Below are positions 9,837 to 29,096 of a DNA stretch of 64,000 nucleotides, piece by piece (the stretch's first letter is position 1; the number at the start of each line of letters is the position of its first letter). Location: NCBI GenBank assembly GCA_003280105.1, contig QCFX01000005.1, positions 1-64,000 on the forward strand, given 5' to 3'. The notes below the pieces were generated by a model. The model was given only the letters and a program-made list of their open reading frames with translations. It was not told the DNA's origin and did not search any database. Position numbers and translations under genes: made by a program. The stretch is from Prochlorococcus sp. AG-363-N20 (lineage in GTDB: Bacteria; Cyanobacteriota; Cyanobacteriia; PCC-6307; Cyanobiaceae).

Positions 9837-10229
9837 TTAAGGATCCCAACGAGTAACAACAAGTTCTATAGAGCCATCAATGTTTTTAGTCTGCTCAGCA
9901 ATCTCAAAACCTTCCTCAGAGGTTGCAGAAATAACAGTATTTAAGGCATATCTTTGAGTTAATTGAGACAAAAAACGTTCTACAGGAACCGATTGCTTCC
10001 AAAGGTCTAAATCAGTGACTAATTCATATGCTTGAGAAGATTGATTCCAACGGAAACCAATATCTCCTCCCTTTTTCATAGAAACTGCCAGTTCTGCTTT
10101 GACAGTTTGACCACGATAACCACGAACCAAGCTTTCTCCTTCTTGAGGAACATACCCAAGATCACAGAGAGCTTGAAGTAGAGGCTCGCGTTTGCGAAGT
10201 TGCGTTTTGACCGTGCTGAAGTGTGACAT
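9837..10229 (-). CDS. ycf35: DUF1257 / Ycf35-like protein
   Basis: MSHFSTVKTQLRKREPLLQALCDLGY, typical Ycf35 N terminus. Confidence 0.8.
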   Translation of the reverse strand: MSHFSTVKTQLRKREPLLQALCDLGYVPQEGESLVRGYRGQTVKAELAVSMKKGGDIGFRWNQSSQAYELVTDLDLWKQSVPVERFLSQLTQRYALNTVISATSEEGFEIAEQTKNIDGSIELVVTRWDP

Positions 10230-10435
10230 CAGAAAATTTGTTCTGCAGAAATTGATTCAGATTGGACTTCCGGGCAAAGATAAGCCTCCGAAGTAGGCTC
10301 TCGCCGCTGAACAACACCAAGTGCTTCTTCAACTCTTTCAGTAAGCCTTTGACAAGACTCACCAAGAGCTCCCTCAACGGTCTCTTCAACTATTCCATCT
10401 TGGTTAATCCGGAATCGCAGAATGCGTTGAGGCAT
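10229..10435 (-). CDS. DUF2997 family protein
   Basis: MPQRILRFRINQDGIVEETVEGALGESCQRLTERVEEALG; start 10435 preferred to 10480; next to ycf35. Confidence 0.75.
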   Translation of the reverse strand: MPQRILRFRINQDGIVEETVEGALGESCQRLTERVEEALGVVQRREPTSEAYLCPEVQSESISAEQIF

Positions 10436-10523
10436 GAATCTGGTGCTGGAATTAAGAATGTTATAGAAAAAAAAGGACAATTTTATGCTCAGTTGTTACA
10501 AGGTCGTGTTTTTAATTGCAAAT

Positions 10524-11333
10524 TCACACCAAGCGACCTTCTCCAATTAGTCGTTTAAGCCTCTCCTGCAAAGGAGGGTTATCAATTTGTTCCAATGCAA
10601 TTCGAGCTTCATACCGAACAGAAGGTTCAGAATCACTTAACAAAACAGTCAAAAAAGCCTCCTCCACATCATCTCTACGTGATATCTCCAAAGTTTCATA
10701 AAGACGCCCTAGCGCCCAAATACAGTTACTTCTAACGAGTGGTTCATTATCAATTTGAAGACTGACTAATAGCTGCGAAGCGGCTGCATTAGCTTTTTTC
10801 ACTGAAGCTGCCCCTGCTTCAGCCAAAGACCCTGAAGCCCAGAGCCGAACAGCTGCAACATCGGTCTTTAAAGCATTGATTAAAGGTTGAAGAACGGGAG
10901 AATCAACATAATTTCCAAGGCTCCAGGCCGCAGCTTTGCGTACATAAGCATTGCAATCGCTTCGTAATAGTCGCAGAAGAATATTGACGGCCCTTGGACA
11001 AGGATTCCTACCAAGTGCATAAACAGCACTCATCCTCTCCACAGGGCAAGGCTCTTTTAATAGAGGCACTAGTAATGGGAGAGCTCTAGGGTCTCTATGC
11101 TCACAAAAAACTCTTAAACCTTGAAGACGCTCCTCGTGCCCTTGCTTAAGCCAATCAAGCGCTAAGTCACATTCTTCTGAAATATTTCCGCCGTCAGACT
11201 CAAATTTCTTAAGCTCAATTTCATCTAATGGATCTCCTAACAATTCTGCTTCTAGCTCGCGTGCAAGCAAATCAGGATCTATAGCAAGATTGGCTAGACC
11301 CTGTTCATCTAATTGTTCTTGAGCATCATTCAT
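10524..11333 (-). CDS. HEAT-repeat (PBS-lyase-like) protein
   Basis: Repeated helical motifs (RMSAVYALGRNPCPRAVNILLRLL, YVRKAAAWSLGNY, SVRYEARIALEQI). Confidence 0.82.
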   Translation of the reverse strand: MNDAQEQLDEQGLANLAIDPDLLARELEAELLGDPLDEIELKKFESDGGNISEECDLALDWLKQGHEERLQGLRVFCEHRDPRALPLLVPLLKEPCPVERMSAVYALGRNPCPRAVNILLRLLRSDCNAYVRKAAAWSLGNYVDSPVLQPLINALKTDVAAVRLWASGSLAEAGAASVKKANAAASQLLVSLQIDNEPLVRSNCIWALGRLYETLEISRRDDVEEAFLTVLLSDSEPSVRYEARIALEQIDNPPLQERLKRLIGEGRLV

Positions 11334-11352
11334 ATAGGTCCTGAGAAAATCT

Positions 11353-11478
11353 TCAATTCAAAGGTGCTGGGGCCATCATGTCGCCAGGAAGCCAGATACG
11401 CGCGCTGACTGCAAAAAAAGCGACCCCAAATAGAGCGACAATCAAAATTGGGAGGAGAGTGGAGCGGAAGAAGCCCAA
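11353..11478 (-). CDS. Small single-transmembrane protein (41 codons, TTG start)
   Basis: Own reading: (M)GFFRSTLLPILIVALFGVAFFAVSARIWLPGDMMAPAPLN, hydrophobic helix; ends 20 nt before the HEAT gene; in-frame TAA just upstream leaves only TTG as start; not in ORF track. Confidence 0.5.
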   Translation of the reverse strand: MGFFRSTLLPILIVALFGVAFFAVSARIWLPGDMMAPAPLN

Positions 11479-11529
11479 GGTTTAAGTGGATTTTGAATCA
11501 TTCTGCTTCCATAAATCAATTCTGCTAGA

Positions 11530-13293
11530 TCAAGAAGCAATGTAAATATTCAAGATCTTCTTCTTTCGCATGGCAAACAAACAGAAAATTGCCATCAAAA
11601 GACCTATCCACCCCCCCCTTTCTTGATGCAAAAGGAAAGCCCCAGTCCCCAAAAGAGAGCCGTACAGAACTCCTGAGCCAAGTAAAAAGCGTAAAATCAA
11701 GCCAGACAAAGAAGTCTCAGCCAGAACATTAGCTTTCTCTCTAAAAATGCTCCAACCTGGACCTGGAGGCCGAACTTTGCGGACAAAACCCACTAAAACA
11801 TCTTCACATTCAGGAGGCGTTACAACTAAAACCAATCCCGAGATCAATACAGTAAAGGCTGTTGTAACAAATAATCGAATTCCATAGTCATTTATTTGAA
11901 TTATTGGAAGTAGTGAGGTCGCAACCCCTATCACAAATCCAGAGACCATTGCTGCGAGCTCTGCCGCTGCATTAATTCTCCACCAAAACCATCTTAATAA
12001 GAGAACTACACCAGGCCCTGTACCTATCGCTATAGCAAGACGAAATACTCCTCCAATACTGTCACTAATTAATGCAGTGCAAACTCCAAGCAGAAGCAGC
12101 AAAACGCTTGTGAGTTGACCTACAAGCAGTAATTCAGTTTTATCAGCAGTAGGTCGCAAAAATCTCTCGTAAAGATCATGTGTCAGATAACTCGCACCCC
12201 AATTAACAGAAGTACTAACAGTACTCATAAAAGCCGCAACTAAAGAGACAACCACAACACCTATCGCGATAGGTGGCAAATATTCCAAAGCAAGTTTTGG
12301 ATAACTGAGCTCCCAATCCTGTTGATTAGGCAGAAGAATAAGTGCCGACAATCCAACAAGTATCCATAGCCAACTTCTAATCAAGTAATTAATGATGAGA
12401 AAAATCCAACCAGCAAGCTTTGCCTCTCGCTCATCAGTGACTGCAAGCATACGTTGAATAAACTCTCCTCCTCCATCACTGCGACGAAAACTCCACCACT
12501 GCAAAGCAATAAATGCTGCAAACGTAGACGTGCTAATACCTGCCACTCCAATCCAGGAGAATCCATCATGATTCCATTGCCAAGGGAAAAGTGAAAACAA
12601 CTCAGGTCTATTTAAATTTTCAAGCTGAATGAGCATCTGATTCATACCACCTGCCGCATGGATCACTGCAATCGCAACTGCTAATGCACCTACAAGTGCT
12701 AATACCAACTGAAGTAGATCATTAACGACAACAGCCCACAATCCACCTATAGCCGTATAAATTAAAATCAAGCAAGCCACCAGAATTAAAAGCAGCAACG
12801 TATCCGTTACGGTTCCAAAAACATAGTGGCCATCAACAATCTCAAGAGCTTCTGCGACCTTCCTCATAGCCAAAAATGCATATCCAATGCCAATACAATT
12901 CACTGGAACTGAAAGTAGAAAAGCCTTAATGCCTCTTAACCAAGCTGCTTGCACTCCTCCATAACGCAATTCGGTAAAAGCAGCATCGGTCAGCACGCCG
13001 CTTCGGCGCCACATAGGAGCGAAAACAACTGTCATTGCTACATGTGCCAAACCAAAGCTCCACCATTCCCAGTTCCCAGCAAGACCACGAGTACCAACTA
13101 TGCCCGCAACATATAAAGGGGTATCAATAGAAAATGTCGTTGCCGCCATGGAGGCTCCAGCTAACCAACCACTTAACCGACGACCTGCAACAAAATAATC
13201 ATCTTTATTCTGATTTCTAGACGCTAAAAGCAAGCCAAGAATCAAAGTAATTAGTAAATAGAAAGCAAGGATTAGCCAATCAATAAGGGCCAT
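11530..13293 (-). CDS. Sodium:solute symporter (SSS) family transporter
   Basis: Many hydrophobic helices; DDYFVAGRRLSGWLAGASMAATTFSIDTPLYVAG. Start 13302 also possible. Confidence 0.85.
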   Translation of the reverse strand: MALIDWLILAFYLLITLILGLLLASRNQNKDDYFVAGRRLSGWLAGASMAATTFSIDTPLYVAGIVGTRGLAGNWEWWSFGLAHVAMTVVFAPMWRRSGVLTDAAFTELRYGGVQAAWLRGIKAFLLSVPVNCIGIGYAFLAMRKVAEALEIVDGHYVFGTVTDTLLLLILVACLILIYTAIGGLWAVVVNDLLQLVLALVGALAVAIAVIHAAGGMNQMLIQLENLNRPELFSLFPWQWNHDGFSWIGVAGISTSTFAAFIALQWWSFRRSDGGGEFIQRMLAVTDEREAKLAGWIFLIINYLIRSWLWILVGLSALILLPNQQDWELSYPKLALEYLPPIAIGVVVVSLVAAFMSTVSTSVNWGASYLTHDLYERFLRPTADKTELLLVGQLTSVLLLLLGVCTALISDSIGGVFRLAIAIGTGPGVVLLLRWFWWRINAAAELAAMVSGFVIGVATSLLPIIQINDYGIRLFVTTAFTVLISGLVLVVTPPECEDVLVGFVRKVRPPGPGWSIFREKANVLAETSLSGLILRFLLGSGVLYGSLLGTGAFLLHQERGGWIGLLMAIFCLFAMRKKKILNIYIAS

Positions 13294-13334
13294 AAGCCTC
13301 ATTGCTCAGAGTAAGTTTCCCTAGTTAAGTACCT

Positions 13335-18734
<5,400 letters not shown>

Positions 18735-18776
18735 TTAAATTTGATTTTTTGGAAAAAAGAAATTCAGAAACAAGTG

Positions 18777-20681
18777 TTAAGTTGCTGCGACAGCATCAAT
18801 AATGGTGTAATTCATAACAACACGGCCAACAGTAGTCAGAATGTAACGGCTTATAAGTGCTCCTTCTTCATCAAAACGATCTCTGCGAAGCGTCCATTGC
18901 TCGCATCGAGTTCCATCTTCAAGAACATTTGACTCAATTGGTTCATCTAATTCTTCATCATCTTCCACTTCTCCATTAAATCGAACCCAAACCCAATCAT
19001 GAAGATTAATCCTCTTATCTTCAAAAGCATGAATAACATCCTCAAGACCAGAGAAAGTCTTTGAACGATCTCCAAATTTTGGCTGAGAAGCTTCAGGTTC
19101 TAAAGCCGTTAAATAATACGAACCAAGAACCATATCTTGAGAAGGCGTAATGATTGGATCCCCTGTAGCAGGAGAAAGAATATTATTGCTAGCCAACATC
19201 AACATCCGAGCCTCGGTTTGAGCCTCAATCGCCAATGGGACATGTACAGCCATCTGATCCCCATCAAAGTCAGCATTAAAAGCAGGGCAGACCAAAGGGT
19301 GGAGTTGAATAGCGCGACCATCTACAAGCTTTGGCTCAAACGCCTGGATTCCAAGCCTATGAAGGGTAGGAGCACGATTAAGCAAAATCGGATGCCCCTC
19401 TATGACCTCTTGTAATACCTGCATAACTTCATCATCTGCACGCTGAATAAGTTTCTTCGCAGCCTTGATGTTATTAACAATGTTTTGCCGGATAAGTCTA
19501 TGTATCACAAACGGTTGAAAAAGCTCTATCGCCATTTCCTTAGGCAAGCCACATTGATGCATTTTTAATTTTGGTCCAACGACTATGACAGAACGTCCTG
19601 AATAATCAACTCTTTTCCCAAGCAAGTTCTGACGAAAACGTCCTTGTTTTCCTTCAATGATGTCACTTAAAGATTTAAGTGGCCGACTATTTGCACCAAC
19701 TACTGTTCTTCCTCTTCGGCCATTATCTATGAGAGCATCAACTGCTTCTTGAAGCATCCGTTTTTCATTTCTAACAATAATTTCTGGAGCAAGTATCTCC
19801 TGTAATCGAGCTAAGCGATTGTTCCGGTTAATAACTCTGCGATAAAGGTCATTTAAATCAGAAGTGGCAAATCTTCCGCCATCCAGTTGGACCATAGGCC
19901 GTAGATCAGGAGGTATAACAGGTATGGCATCTAAGACCATCCATTCAGGACTTGCATTTGTTGCGATGAAATTATCTATAACTCGTAGACGTTTAATAAG
20001 CTTTGCTCTTTTTTGACCTTTGCTACTTGCAATATCTTCTCGAAGTTGTTCAGCTATTTGTGGTAACTCAAGATCCTCAAGAATTTGCTTTAATGCTTCG
20101 GCTCCTATACCAACTACTGGTTCATTCTCGATCGTGGAATCTTCAGCATAAATTTCATCTTCAATTTCAAGCCATTCGTCTTCAGTAAGCAACTGCTTAT
20201 ATTTAAGATCCTTGTGATCTCCGGGATCCAAAACTACATAACAGTTGAAATAAACAATCTGCTCAACATCCCGAAGAGGCATATCTAGCAAAATCGCAAC
20301 GTAACTAGGAATGCCCTTCAGATACCAAACATGGGAAACAGGTGCGGCTAATTTGATAAATCCCATGCGATGACGACGCACTCTGCTTTCAGTTACTTCA
20401 ACACCGCACCTTTCACAAACGATTCCACGATGACGAACCCTTTTATATTTCCCACAATGACATTCCCAGTCTTTAGACGGTCCAAAAATCTTTTCACAGA
20501 AAAGACCATCCATTTCAGGTTTAAGTGTTCGATAATTAATCGTTTCTGGTTTAGTAACTTCGCCCACCACTTGACCATTAGGCAAAGTTCTTTGCCCCCA
20601 TTCCATAACCCTGTCAGGCGAAGCTAAGGTGATTTTGACGTAATCAAAATGATTTTCAGTGCGCAGGTTGCTGTTGGTCAT
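18777..20681 (-). CDS. rpoC1: DNA-directed RNA polymerase subunit gamma
   Basis: [15 protein letters not shown] catalytic motif; [18 protein letters not shown]. Confidence 0.97.
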   Translation of the reverse strand: MTNSNLRTENHFDYVKITLASPDRVMEWGQRTLPNGQVVGEVTKPETINYRTLKPEMDGLFCEKIFGPSKDWECHCGKYKRVRHRGIVCERCGVEVTESRVRRHRMGFIKLAAPVSHVWYLKGIPSYVAILLDMPLRDVEQIVYFNCYVVLDPGDHKDLKYKQLLTEDEWLEIEDEIYAEDSTIENEPVVGIGAEALKQILEDLELPQIAEQLREDIASSKGQKRAKLIKRLRVIDNFIATNASPEWMVLDAIPVIPPDLRPMVQLDGGRFATSDLNDLYRRVINRNNRLARLQEILAPEIIVRNEKRMLQEAVDALIDNGRRGRTVVGANSRPLKSLSDIIEGKQGRFRQNLLGKRVDYSGRSVIVVGPKLKMHQCGLPKEMAIELFQPFVIHRLIRQNIVNNIKAAKKLIQRADDEVMQVLQEVIEGHPILLNRAPTLHRLGIQAFEPKLVDGRAIQLHPLVCPAFNADFDGDQMAVHVPLAIEAQTEARMLMLASNNILSPATGDPIITPSQDMVLGSYYLTALEPEASQPKFGDRSKTFSGLEDVIHAFEDKRINLHDWVWVRFNGEVEDDEELDEPIESNVLEDGTRCEQWTLRRDRFDEEGALISRYILTTVGRVVMNYTIIDAVAAT

Positions 20682-20731
20682 GAACAGGTAGCAATTAGGT
20701 GGGGAATAAATAGAAGAAAGGGGAGAGTTAA

Positions 20732-23700
20732 CTAATCTTCGTCGTAATCAGATACTCCTAAAGATTCATAAGTTGGCCTACTTGGAGTACTTCGTCGTGG
20801 ATTTACATCTTGCATAAGATCAACTTCTTTCCCTTCATCTGTATAAACAGCAATATCGAGACCTAAAGATTGAAGCTCACGCATTAAAACCTTAAAGGAC
20901 TCTGGGGTACCAGGCCTAGGGATAGGTTTGCCTTTAACAATGGCATTAAGGGCTTCGTTCCTTCCTTGCATATCATCGGACTTGACAGTGAGCAACTCTT
21001 GCAAGGTATAGGCAGCTCCATATGCCTCCAAAGCCCAAACTTCCATTTCTCCTAAACGCTGTCCTCCTTGTTGAGCCTTTCCTCCTAGGGGCTGTTGAGT
21101 CACTAATGAATAAGGGCCAGTAGATCTGGCATGGATCTTGTCATCTACCAGGTGTACTAATTTCAGAATTTGAGCATATCCCACTGTAACTGGTTGATCA
21201 AAAGGTTCTCCTGAACGACCATCAATAAGTTGAAGCTTCCCAGGGCTCTCAGGGTTATAAACCCAACTCTTTCCAGGCTGCTTTGCAGCTTCTTTTAAAT
21301 AGGCCTCAACTGTTTGCTGTGACTTTTCCGCCCCATACATTTCATCAAAAGGAACTACTTTGACTCGACAATCAAGATTGGCAGCAGCCCATCCCATTAA
21401 GCATTCAAAAACCTGTCCAACATTCATGCGACTTGGCACACCTAAGGGGTTTAAGACAATGTCTACAGGCGTTCCATCTGGCAAATAAGGCATATCTTCT
21501 CTTGGAAGAATTCGACTAATAATGCCCTTATTCCCATGACGGCCTGCCATCTTGTCTCCAACTTGAATCTTGCGGCGTTGAGCGACATAAACCCGAACGA
21601 CCATATTTGCTCCAGGAGGCAATTCATCTCCCTGCTCTCGGGTATAAATACGAACATCTACAACTCTTCCCCTTTCAGTACTTGGAACTCTTAAAGAGTT
21701 ATCACGAACATCACGAGCTTTCTCACCAAAAATTGCCCTTAAAAGCTTTTCTTCTGGAGGCTGATCTGACTCACCTTTAGGTGTAACTTTTCCAACTAAA
21801 ATATCACCACTTTCAACAAAGGCTCCTATTCGAATAATCCCCATTTCATCAAGATTACCTAAATTTTCTTCAGCTACATTTGGTATTTCACGAGTGATTT
21901 CTTCAGGGCCGAGCTTGGTTTGACGTGCTTCAATTTCGTATTTTTCAATGTGCACAGAGGTATATAAATCGTCTTTTACTAGACGCTCACTCACTAAAAT
22001 TGCATCCTCATAGTTATATCCTTCCCAAGGCATATAAGCGACTAAAACATTCTGACCAAGAGCTATCTCACCACCTTCACAAGCAGATCCATCTGCAAGA
22101 ACTTGACCTATAATGACTGGATCACCTTGTTTAACAATTGGCCGCTGGTTTAAGCACGTGTCCTGGTTTGAGCGTTGATATTTCTGCAGGTAATGATTGT
22201 GATCTACCCCTTCTTCATCAGTTACAACAATGGCTGTTGCATCTACAAATGAAACTATTCCATTCACTTTAGAAATAGGAACCATTCCTGAGTCTCTGGC
22301 GACTTGTGTCTCAAGGCCAGTACCTACTAAAGGTCGCTCTGGGCGCAACAAAGGGACAGCTTGTCTTTGCATGTTGGACCCCATAAGTGCCCTATTGGCA
22401 TCATCATGCTCAAGAAATGGGATTAAAGATGTCGCAACAGAAATAACTTGAACAGGTGAGAGTTGAACATAATCAACTTGCTCTGGTGGAACCTTCTCAA
22501 AATCTTGACGGTATCTAACAGGAATCAAGTCGGCAAGAATTTTTCCATCGCTATCCGTTGCCACGTCGCCTGGAGCAACTCGACATTCATCCTCTAAATC
22601 AGCTGACAAATAAATAGGGTCTCCTTCTTTTATTAATCGGCCATTTTCCACCTTCCAAAAAGGCGTTTCTATAAAGCCATATTGATTAACTCGTGCATGT
22701 GTAGCGAGGGAATTGATCAAGCCAGCATTTGGCCCTTCTGGAGTCTCGATTGGACACAAGCGTCCATAGTGAGAAGGATGTATGTCGCGAACAGCAAAGC
22801 CCGCTCTCTCCCTAGTCAATCCGCCAGGTCCTAAAGCAGAAATCCTCCGTTTATGAGTTAACTCAGCTAAAGGATTAGTTTGATCCATAAATTGGCTTAA
22901 TTGACTCGAGCCAAAGAACTCTTTGATTGCTGCCACAAGAGGCTTAGGATTTACGAGTTGAGCAGGAGTCAAAGAATCTGTCTCTCCGACAGTCATTCTT
23001 TCCTTAATTATTCTCTCCAAACGATTTAATCCAACACGTACTTGATTCTGCAGAAGCTCTCCAACAGACCTAACACGTCTATTACCTAAATGATCTATAT
23101 CATCAAGAGTAGCTCCGCCAACATCTAGTTCTAAATTTATTAGGTAATCAAGTGTTGATAAAACATCTTCGTGCGTAAGTGTCCGAACTGTATCTGGAAT
23201 TGTAAGCCTTAATTTCTTATTTATTTTATAACGACCTACTCTACCTAGGTCATAACGCTTGGGGTCAAAAAACCTCGTTTGTAAAAGCTGTTGACCGCCA
23301 GTTACAGATGGTGGTTCGCCAGGCCTAAGCTTCTTATAAAGCTCCAATAATGCTTGATCTTCTGAACTGATACCTTCCTCGTTTGCTGCTTCAATTGACT
23401 TTTTATAATACTCTGGATGCCGTAATTTATCTATTACATCATTATCAGAAAGACCCATTGCTCGCATCAAAACATGCGCATTTATCTTTCTAGTTTTATC
23501 CACTCGAACATGTAGCAAGTCATTCTTATCAGTTTCAAACTTCAACCATGCACCACGATTTGGTATTACACTTGCGTTATAAGTTCTGCGACCATTCTTA
23601 TCCTGTTCGTCTTTAAAATATACACCAGGACTGCGAACAATTTGATTAACAATTACTCTCTCAGCACCATTAATTATAAATGTTCCACGCTCTGTCATGA

Positions 23701-24025
23701 GCGGAAGCTCTCCAATAAAGACTTCTTGCTCTTTAATTTCGCCTGTTTCCTTATTAACTAAGCGACAAGTTACATACATTTGAGATGCAAAAGTCGCATC
23801 TCTGCGCTTTGCCTCTTCAACATCATGCCTAGGCCTTTTGAGGCGATACTCACTTCCTACAAAATGAAGTTCCAGCTTTCCTGTGTAGTCAGTAATGGGC
23901 GAAAAGCTCTCTAACTCTTCTATTAGACCTTTCTCTAAAAACCATTTAAAGCTTGCTCTCTGCACCTCAACCAGATCGGGCAGGTAAGTAGCGGTCTTGG
24001 CGACCTGAATCGCGCTTCTGCTCAT
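20732..24025 (-). CDS. rpoB: DNA-directed RNA polymerase subunit beta
   Basis: [47 protein letters not shown]; start [10 protein letters not shown] likely (ORF track 24076). Confidence 0.96.
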   Translation of the reverse strand: MSRSAIQVAKTATYLPDLVEVQRASFKWFLEKGLIEELESFSPITDYTGKLELHFVGSEYRLKRPRHDVEEAKRRDATFASQMYVTCRLVNKETGEIKEQEVFIGELPLMTERGTFIINGAERVIVNQIVRSPGVYFKDEQDKNGRRTYNASVIPNRGAWLKFETDKNDLLHVRVDKTRKINAHVLMRAMGLSDNDVIDKLRHPEYYKKSIEAANEEGISSEDQALLELYKKLRPGEPPSVTGGQQLLQTRFFDPKRYDLGRVGRYKINKKLRLTIPDTVRTLTHEDVLSTLDYLINLELDVGGATLDDIDHLGNRRVRSVGELLQNQVRVGLNRLERIIKERMTVGETDSLTPAQLVNPKPLVAAIKEFFGSSQLSQFMDQTNPLAELTHKRRISALGPGGLTRERAGFAVRDIHPSHYGRLCPIETPEGPNAGLINSLATHARVNQYGFIETPFWKVENGRLIKEGDPIYLSADLEDECRVAPGDVATDSDGKILADLIPVRYRQDFEKVPPEQVDYVQLSPVQVISVATSLIPFLEHDDANRALMGSNMQRQAVPLLRPERPLVGTGLETQVARDSGMVPISKVNGIVSFVDATAIVVTDEEGVDHNHYLQKYQRSNQDTCLNQRPIVKQGDPVIIGQVLADGSACEGGEIALGQNVLVAYMPWEGYNYEDAILVSERLVKDDLYTSVHIEKYEIEARQTKLGPEEITREIPNVAEENLGNLDEMGIIRIGAFVESGDILVGKVTPKGESDQPPEEKLLRAIFGEKARDVRDNSLRVPSTERGRVVDVRIYTREQGDELPPGANMVVRVYVAQRRKIQVGDKMAGRHGNKGIISRILPREDMPYLPDGTPVDIVLNPLGVPSRMNVGQVFECLMGWAAANLDCRVKVVPFDEMYGAEKSQQTVEAYLKEAAKQPGKSWVYNPESPGKLQLIDGRSGEPFDQPVTVGYAQILKLVHLVDDKIHARSTGPYSLVTQQPLGGKAQQGGQRLGEMEVWALEAYGAAYTLQELLTVKSDDMQGRNEALNAIVKGKPIPRPGTPESFKVLMRELQSLGLDIAVYTDEGKEVDLMQDVNPRRSTPSRPTYESLGVSDYDED

Positions 24026-24303
24026 GCGGCAACCTGCAATTGAGAAGTTAGTAGTTGGAAGCCTGACTTGCGACAAAACATTTAAACCAAGTCATAGAGA
24101 CATGAGTGACATAAACAACTTGCCCATAAAGGAAAGCTGCAAAAGCACTCAGAGAATCAATGAACTCGGGTCAAATTACTGACGTCGGCAATGCACTTAG
24201 AAGGGGAGTGGGCTCTTCTGGCGGCAAAGAGGAGGATGACCTCGTCAAACCAGGACAATCTCTAATCTTACACTTTCATTGCCCCTTTTGCACTCTCGAA
24301 GAA

Positions 24304-25089
24304 TCAACTCAAGCCAAATAAACTTCTTGCATTGGCCGTACTGCTTTTTGCAACTGTATCCAATAATTGCCCACGCAATTGAGCCACCTTTGCGGCCACT
24401 TCAACCACATAAGCAGGCTCATTGCGCTTTCCTCTATTAGGCACTGGTGCCAGAAAAGGGCAATCAGTCTCAATCATGAATCGATCTTCAGGGACCTGAC
24501 GCGCACATTCATGCGTTACATCAGCTTTTGGGAAAGTAACTGTTCCGCTAAAACTTATGTAAAAGCCAAGATCTAAAAAACGATTCATTTCGTCTGGGGT
24601 ACCACCCCAACAATGCATCACGCCTCTAGGACATTGTCCTTCTTTTTGAAGCTCGAGAAGCTCCTGCATCATTGGCTCAGCAGCCTCTCGACAATGAATA
24701 ATCACTGGCAAATCCAATTCAACTGCCAAATAAAGCTGTGGTCGAAGAATCGCCAACTGTTCCTGCAGGTTTGAAACTCTGAAAAGGTCAAGACCAAGCT
24801 CACCTATAGCAACTACTCGAGGGTCTTCTAGCGCAGATGAACGCAACAATTTAAGAGTTCCGTCTCCCCAATGCTTCGTATCAAGTGGATGGACCCCCAC
24901 TGAATAGCGCAACTCAGGGAATCGATCTGCTAAAGAGCGAATAGCAGGAATTTCCGAAGGCTCTACACAAGCATGTACAAGATTTTCCACCCCTGCTTCT
25001 CTCCATCTGGCGGAGACTTCATCCAAATCATTTTCAAAATTTTGAAAAACGATATGGCAATGACTATCTATCAAAGTGAGAGATGTCAA
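24304..25089 (-). CDS. tatD: TatD family hydrolase
   Basis: IDSHCHIVF, VGVHPLDTKHW, GELGLDLFR, ETDCPFLAPVPNRGKRNEP. Confidence 0.92.
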   Translation of the reverse strand: MTSLTLIDSHCHIVFQNFENDLDEVSARWREAGVENLVHACVEPSEIPAIRSLADRFPELRYSVGVHPLDTKHWGDGTLKLLRSSALEDPRVVAIGELGLDLFRVSNLQEQLAILRPQLYLAVELDLPVIIHCREAAEPMMQELLELQKEGQCPRGVMHCWGGTPDEMNRFLDLGFYISFSGTVTFPKADVTHECARQVPEDRFMIETDCPFLAPVPNRGKRNEPAYVVEVAAKVAQLRGQLLDTVAKSSTANARSLFGLS

Positions 25090-25179
25090 AATTCACCTTT
25101 CTACTCTTGTACAAGTTATTTTGACCACAAACTCATTTCCAGGTCAAAAGAACAGAGAAGAATATAAATAATGAATAAT

Positions 25180-25479
<300 letters not shown>

Positions 25480-25649
25480 TTAGGCTTTGTGGTTTTGAAT
25501 CGCATTTAGATTACCTCAACACCGATTAAAAAGTCTCATTTGAGGTCTTCACAAGACATTTTTGGATGCCAAGCTATAGCTTTAAGGAAGGTTTTAAATA
25601 AAGGCAGCGGCTTAAAGCTGCTCAAAATTTTCTAAAGGTCTAAAAGCTT

Positions 25650-26930
25650 ATGCGGTGTGTAAAAGGACTCGATCAATCAAAAAAAGCACTAGAAATAATC
25701 GCGACTCGCACCTCAAGTGAGACTCAACAAAATGCCTTGCAAACAGTTGAAACCATACTGAAAGAGATCCAAGAAGAAGGAGATCATGCCGTCATTAAAT
25801 ACACAGAGAAATTTGATCGCTTTAGACCAGAGCCTTTCAACGTCCCAAAAGAAACCATAAAAAGAGCATGGAATGAAACACCTCTTGGGCTCCAAAAAGC
25901 TCTTAAGCTTGCACATCTTCGAATTGAAGAATTTCATCAACGTCAACTCCCAAAAGATGTTTTATTGAAAGGAGTTCACGGTGAAAAATTAGGCCGCAGA
26001 TGGCGTCCAGTAAAAAAAGCAGGGATTTATATCCCAGGAGGGAGAGCTGCTTATCCGAGCACAGTGCTGATGAATGCAATTCCCGCTCAAGTAGCTGGCG
26101 TAAAAAATATTGTTATGGTTTCACCAGCGAATCAAAATGGGGAAATAAATAGTGTCGTTCTTGCTGCAGCTCATTTGGCTGGGGTAAACCAAGTCCTTAG
26201 GATTGGAGGAGCACAATCAATTGGTGCTCTTGCTTATGGGACCGAAACCATAGAAAGGGTTGATGTCATTAGCGGACCAGGCAATATTTATGTAACTTTG
26301 GCCAAAAAATCGGTCTATGGAAAAGTAGGAATTGACTCGCTTGCAGGACCAAGTGAGGTAGTGATCATTGCAGATGGAAGCGCGCAAATTAAGCAGATTG
26401 CCGCTGACCTGCTTGCTCAAGCAGAGCATGATCCTCTAGCAGCAGCAATATTAATAACTACTGAAGCAAGCATTGTGGAAGCTCTCCCACAAGAAATTGA
26501 AAGTCAGCTAACAAATCATCCAAGAGCAGAAACCTGCAAAGACTCATTAAATAATTGGGGCTTAATAGTTATCTGCGAAAATATCGATGAGTGTATTGAA
26601 TTAGCTGATTACTTTGCACCAGAGCATCTTGAATTACTTACTGAAGAGCCTCAAGAGTTAGCAAATAAAATAAACAATGCTGGAGCAATCTTTATAGGCC
26701 AATGGTCTCCAGAGGCAGTAGGCGATTATCTCGCTGGTCCAAATCACACTTTACCAACATCAGGTACAGCAAGATTTAGTGGAGCACTTGGAGTAGAAAC
26801 ATTTATGAAAAACACTTCTTTAATTGAATTTAACAAAAAAGCCTTTGACAGTACTTCCAAAGAAGTTATTGATCTAGCCACAAGTGAAGGCCTTTATAGC
26901 CATGCCGAATCAATAAAGATTAGGATCTAA
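25650..26930 (+). CDS. hisD: Histidinol dehydrogenase
   Basis: [58 protein letters not shown]. Confidence 0.96.
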   Translation: MRCVKGLDQSKKALEIIATRTSSETQQNALQTVETILKEIQEEGDHAVIKYTEKFDRFRPEPFNVPKETIKRAWNETPLGLQKALKLAHLRIEEFHQRQLPKDVLLKGVHGEKLGRRWRPVKKAGIYIPGGRAAYPSTVLMNAIPAQVAGVKNIVMVSPANQNGEINSVVLAAAHLAGVNQVLRIGGAQSIGALAYGTETIERVDVISGPGNIYVTLAKKSVYGKVGIDSLAGPSEVVIIADGSAQIKQIAADLLAQAEHDPLAAAILITTEASIVEALPQEIESQLTNHPRAETCKDSLNNWGLIVICENIDECIELADYFAPEHLELLTEEPQELANKINNAGAIFIGQWSPEAVGDYLAGPNHTLPTSGTARFSGALGVETFMKNTSLIEFNKKAFDSTSKEVIDLATSEGLYSHAESIKIRI

Positions 26931-26940
26931 GACTATCTAT

Positions 26941-27654
26941 TTAAACCTTTTTCAAGCGGCGAACGCCTGGAACACCATCAACTATTTCACCAACTAAAAC
27001 CTCATCTGCGAGATTGACAAAAAGGCCATTCTCAAGAACACCAGGAATATTATTTATTTGCTGTTCTAGTTGCTCAGGAGCTTTAATCCCTCCTTCAATA
27101 GTGACATCAAGAACAAGATTCCCTTGATCAGTTACTACAGGACCAGCTTTGCGTTCAGCCATTCGTAACTTAGACGTTCCACCGATGTCATTCAAAGTTG
27201 CTTGTACTTGTTTCCAAGCTGTTGGTAGAACTTCTACAGGAAGCTGAAAATCAAGGTTTAATGTATCCACAATTTTTGTTGAATCCACTACTACTACGAA
27301 CCTTTGAGCTAAAACAGCTACCAATTTCTCTTGTACATGGCAGGCTCCACCACCCTTGATCAATTGAAAAGATGGATCTACTTCGTCAGCACCATCTATA
27401 GCCAAATCAATTCGATCTACGGCAGAGAGACTAAGTAAAGGGATCCCTAAATGAGAAGCCAAAACTTCACCTTGAAAGGAAGTAGTTACTCCAACAATAT
27501 TTTTGAGCTTTCCAGAAGAAAGTTTGCTTCCTAAAGCTTCGATCATCAAAGCAGCTGTTGAACCTGAACCAAGTCCCAACACCATGCCATCTTTGACTTG
27601 CTCAACAGCTGCTATAGCCACAGCTTGCTTCATCTGAGTTTGTAGGTCAGACAT
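26941..27654 (-). CDS. rpiA: Ribose-5-phosphate isomerase A
   Basis: [43 protein letters not shown]. Confidence 0.95.
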   Translation of the reverse strand: MSDLQTQMKQAVAIAAVEQVKDGMVLGLGSGSTAALMIEALGSKLSSGKLKNIVGVTTSFQGEVLASHLGIPLLSLSAVDRIDLAIDGADEVDPSFQLIKGGGACHVQEKLVAVLAQRFVVVVDSTKIVDTLNLDFQLPVEVLPTAWKQVQATLNDIGGTSKLRMAERKAGPVVTDQGNLVLDVTIEGGIKAPEQLEQQINNIPGVLENGLFVNLADEVLVGEIVDGVPGVRRLKKV

Positions 27655-27690
27655 CTTTCAAGAAATCACAGGCGAGACAGTAGCAAGATG

Positions 27691-28884
<1,194 letters not shown>

Positions 28885-29096
28885 TCATCACAGCTTAATA
28901 AAAAGCGAGAAAATCCTCCGATAAACAAATTTTCATCCATTGGAATTAAATTTTTTCGGGTCTTGGTTGGCTGAAAAAGCTTACTTTCGTTAGGTCATCG
29001 CGTAGTATGAAGTTCTGCCTGGCGGTTACCTCCTGCATTGGAGACAGGTCAATTCTGAAACCGATCGGGCTAGCAGTCCGGTCAAGTCACTGTCTC

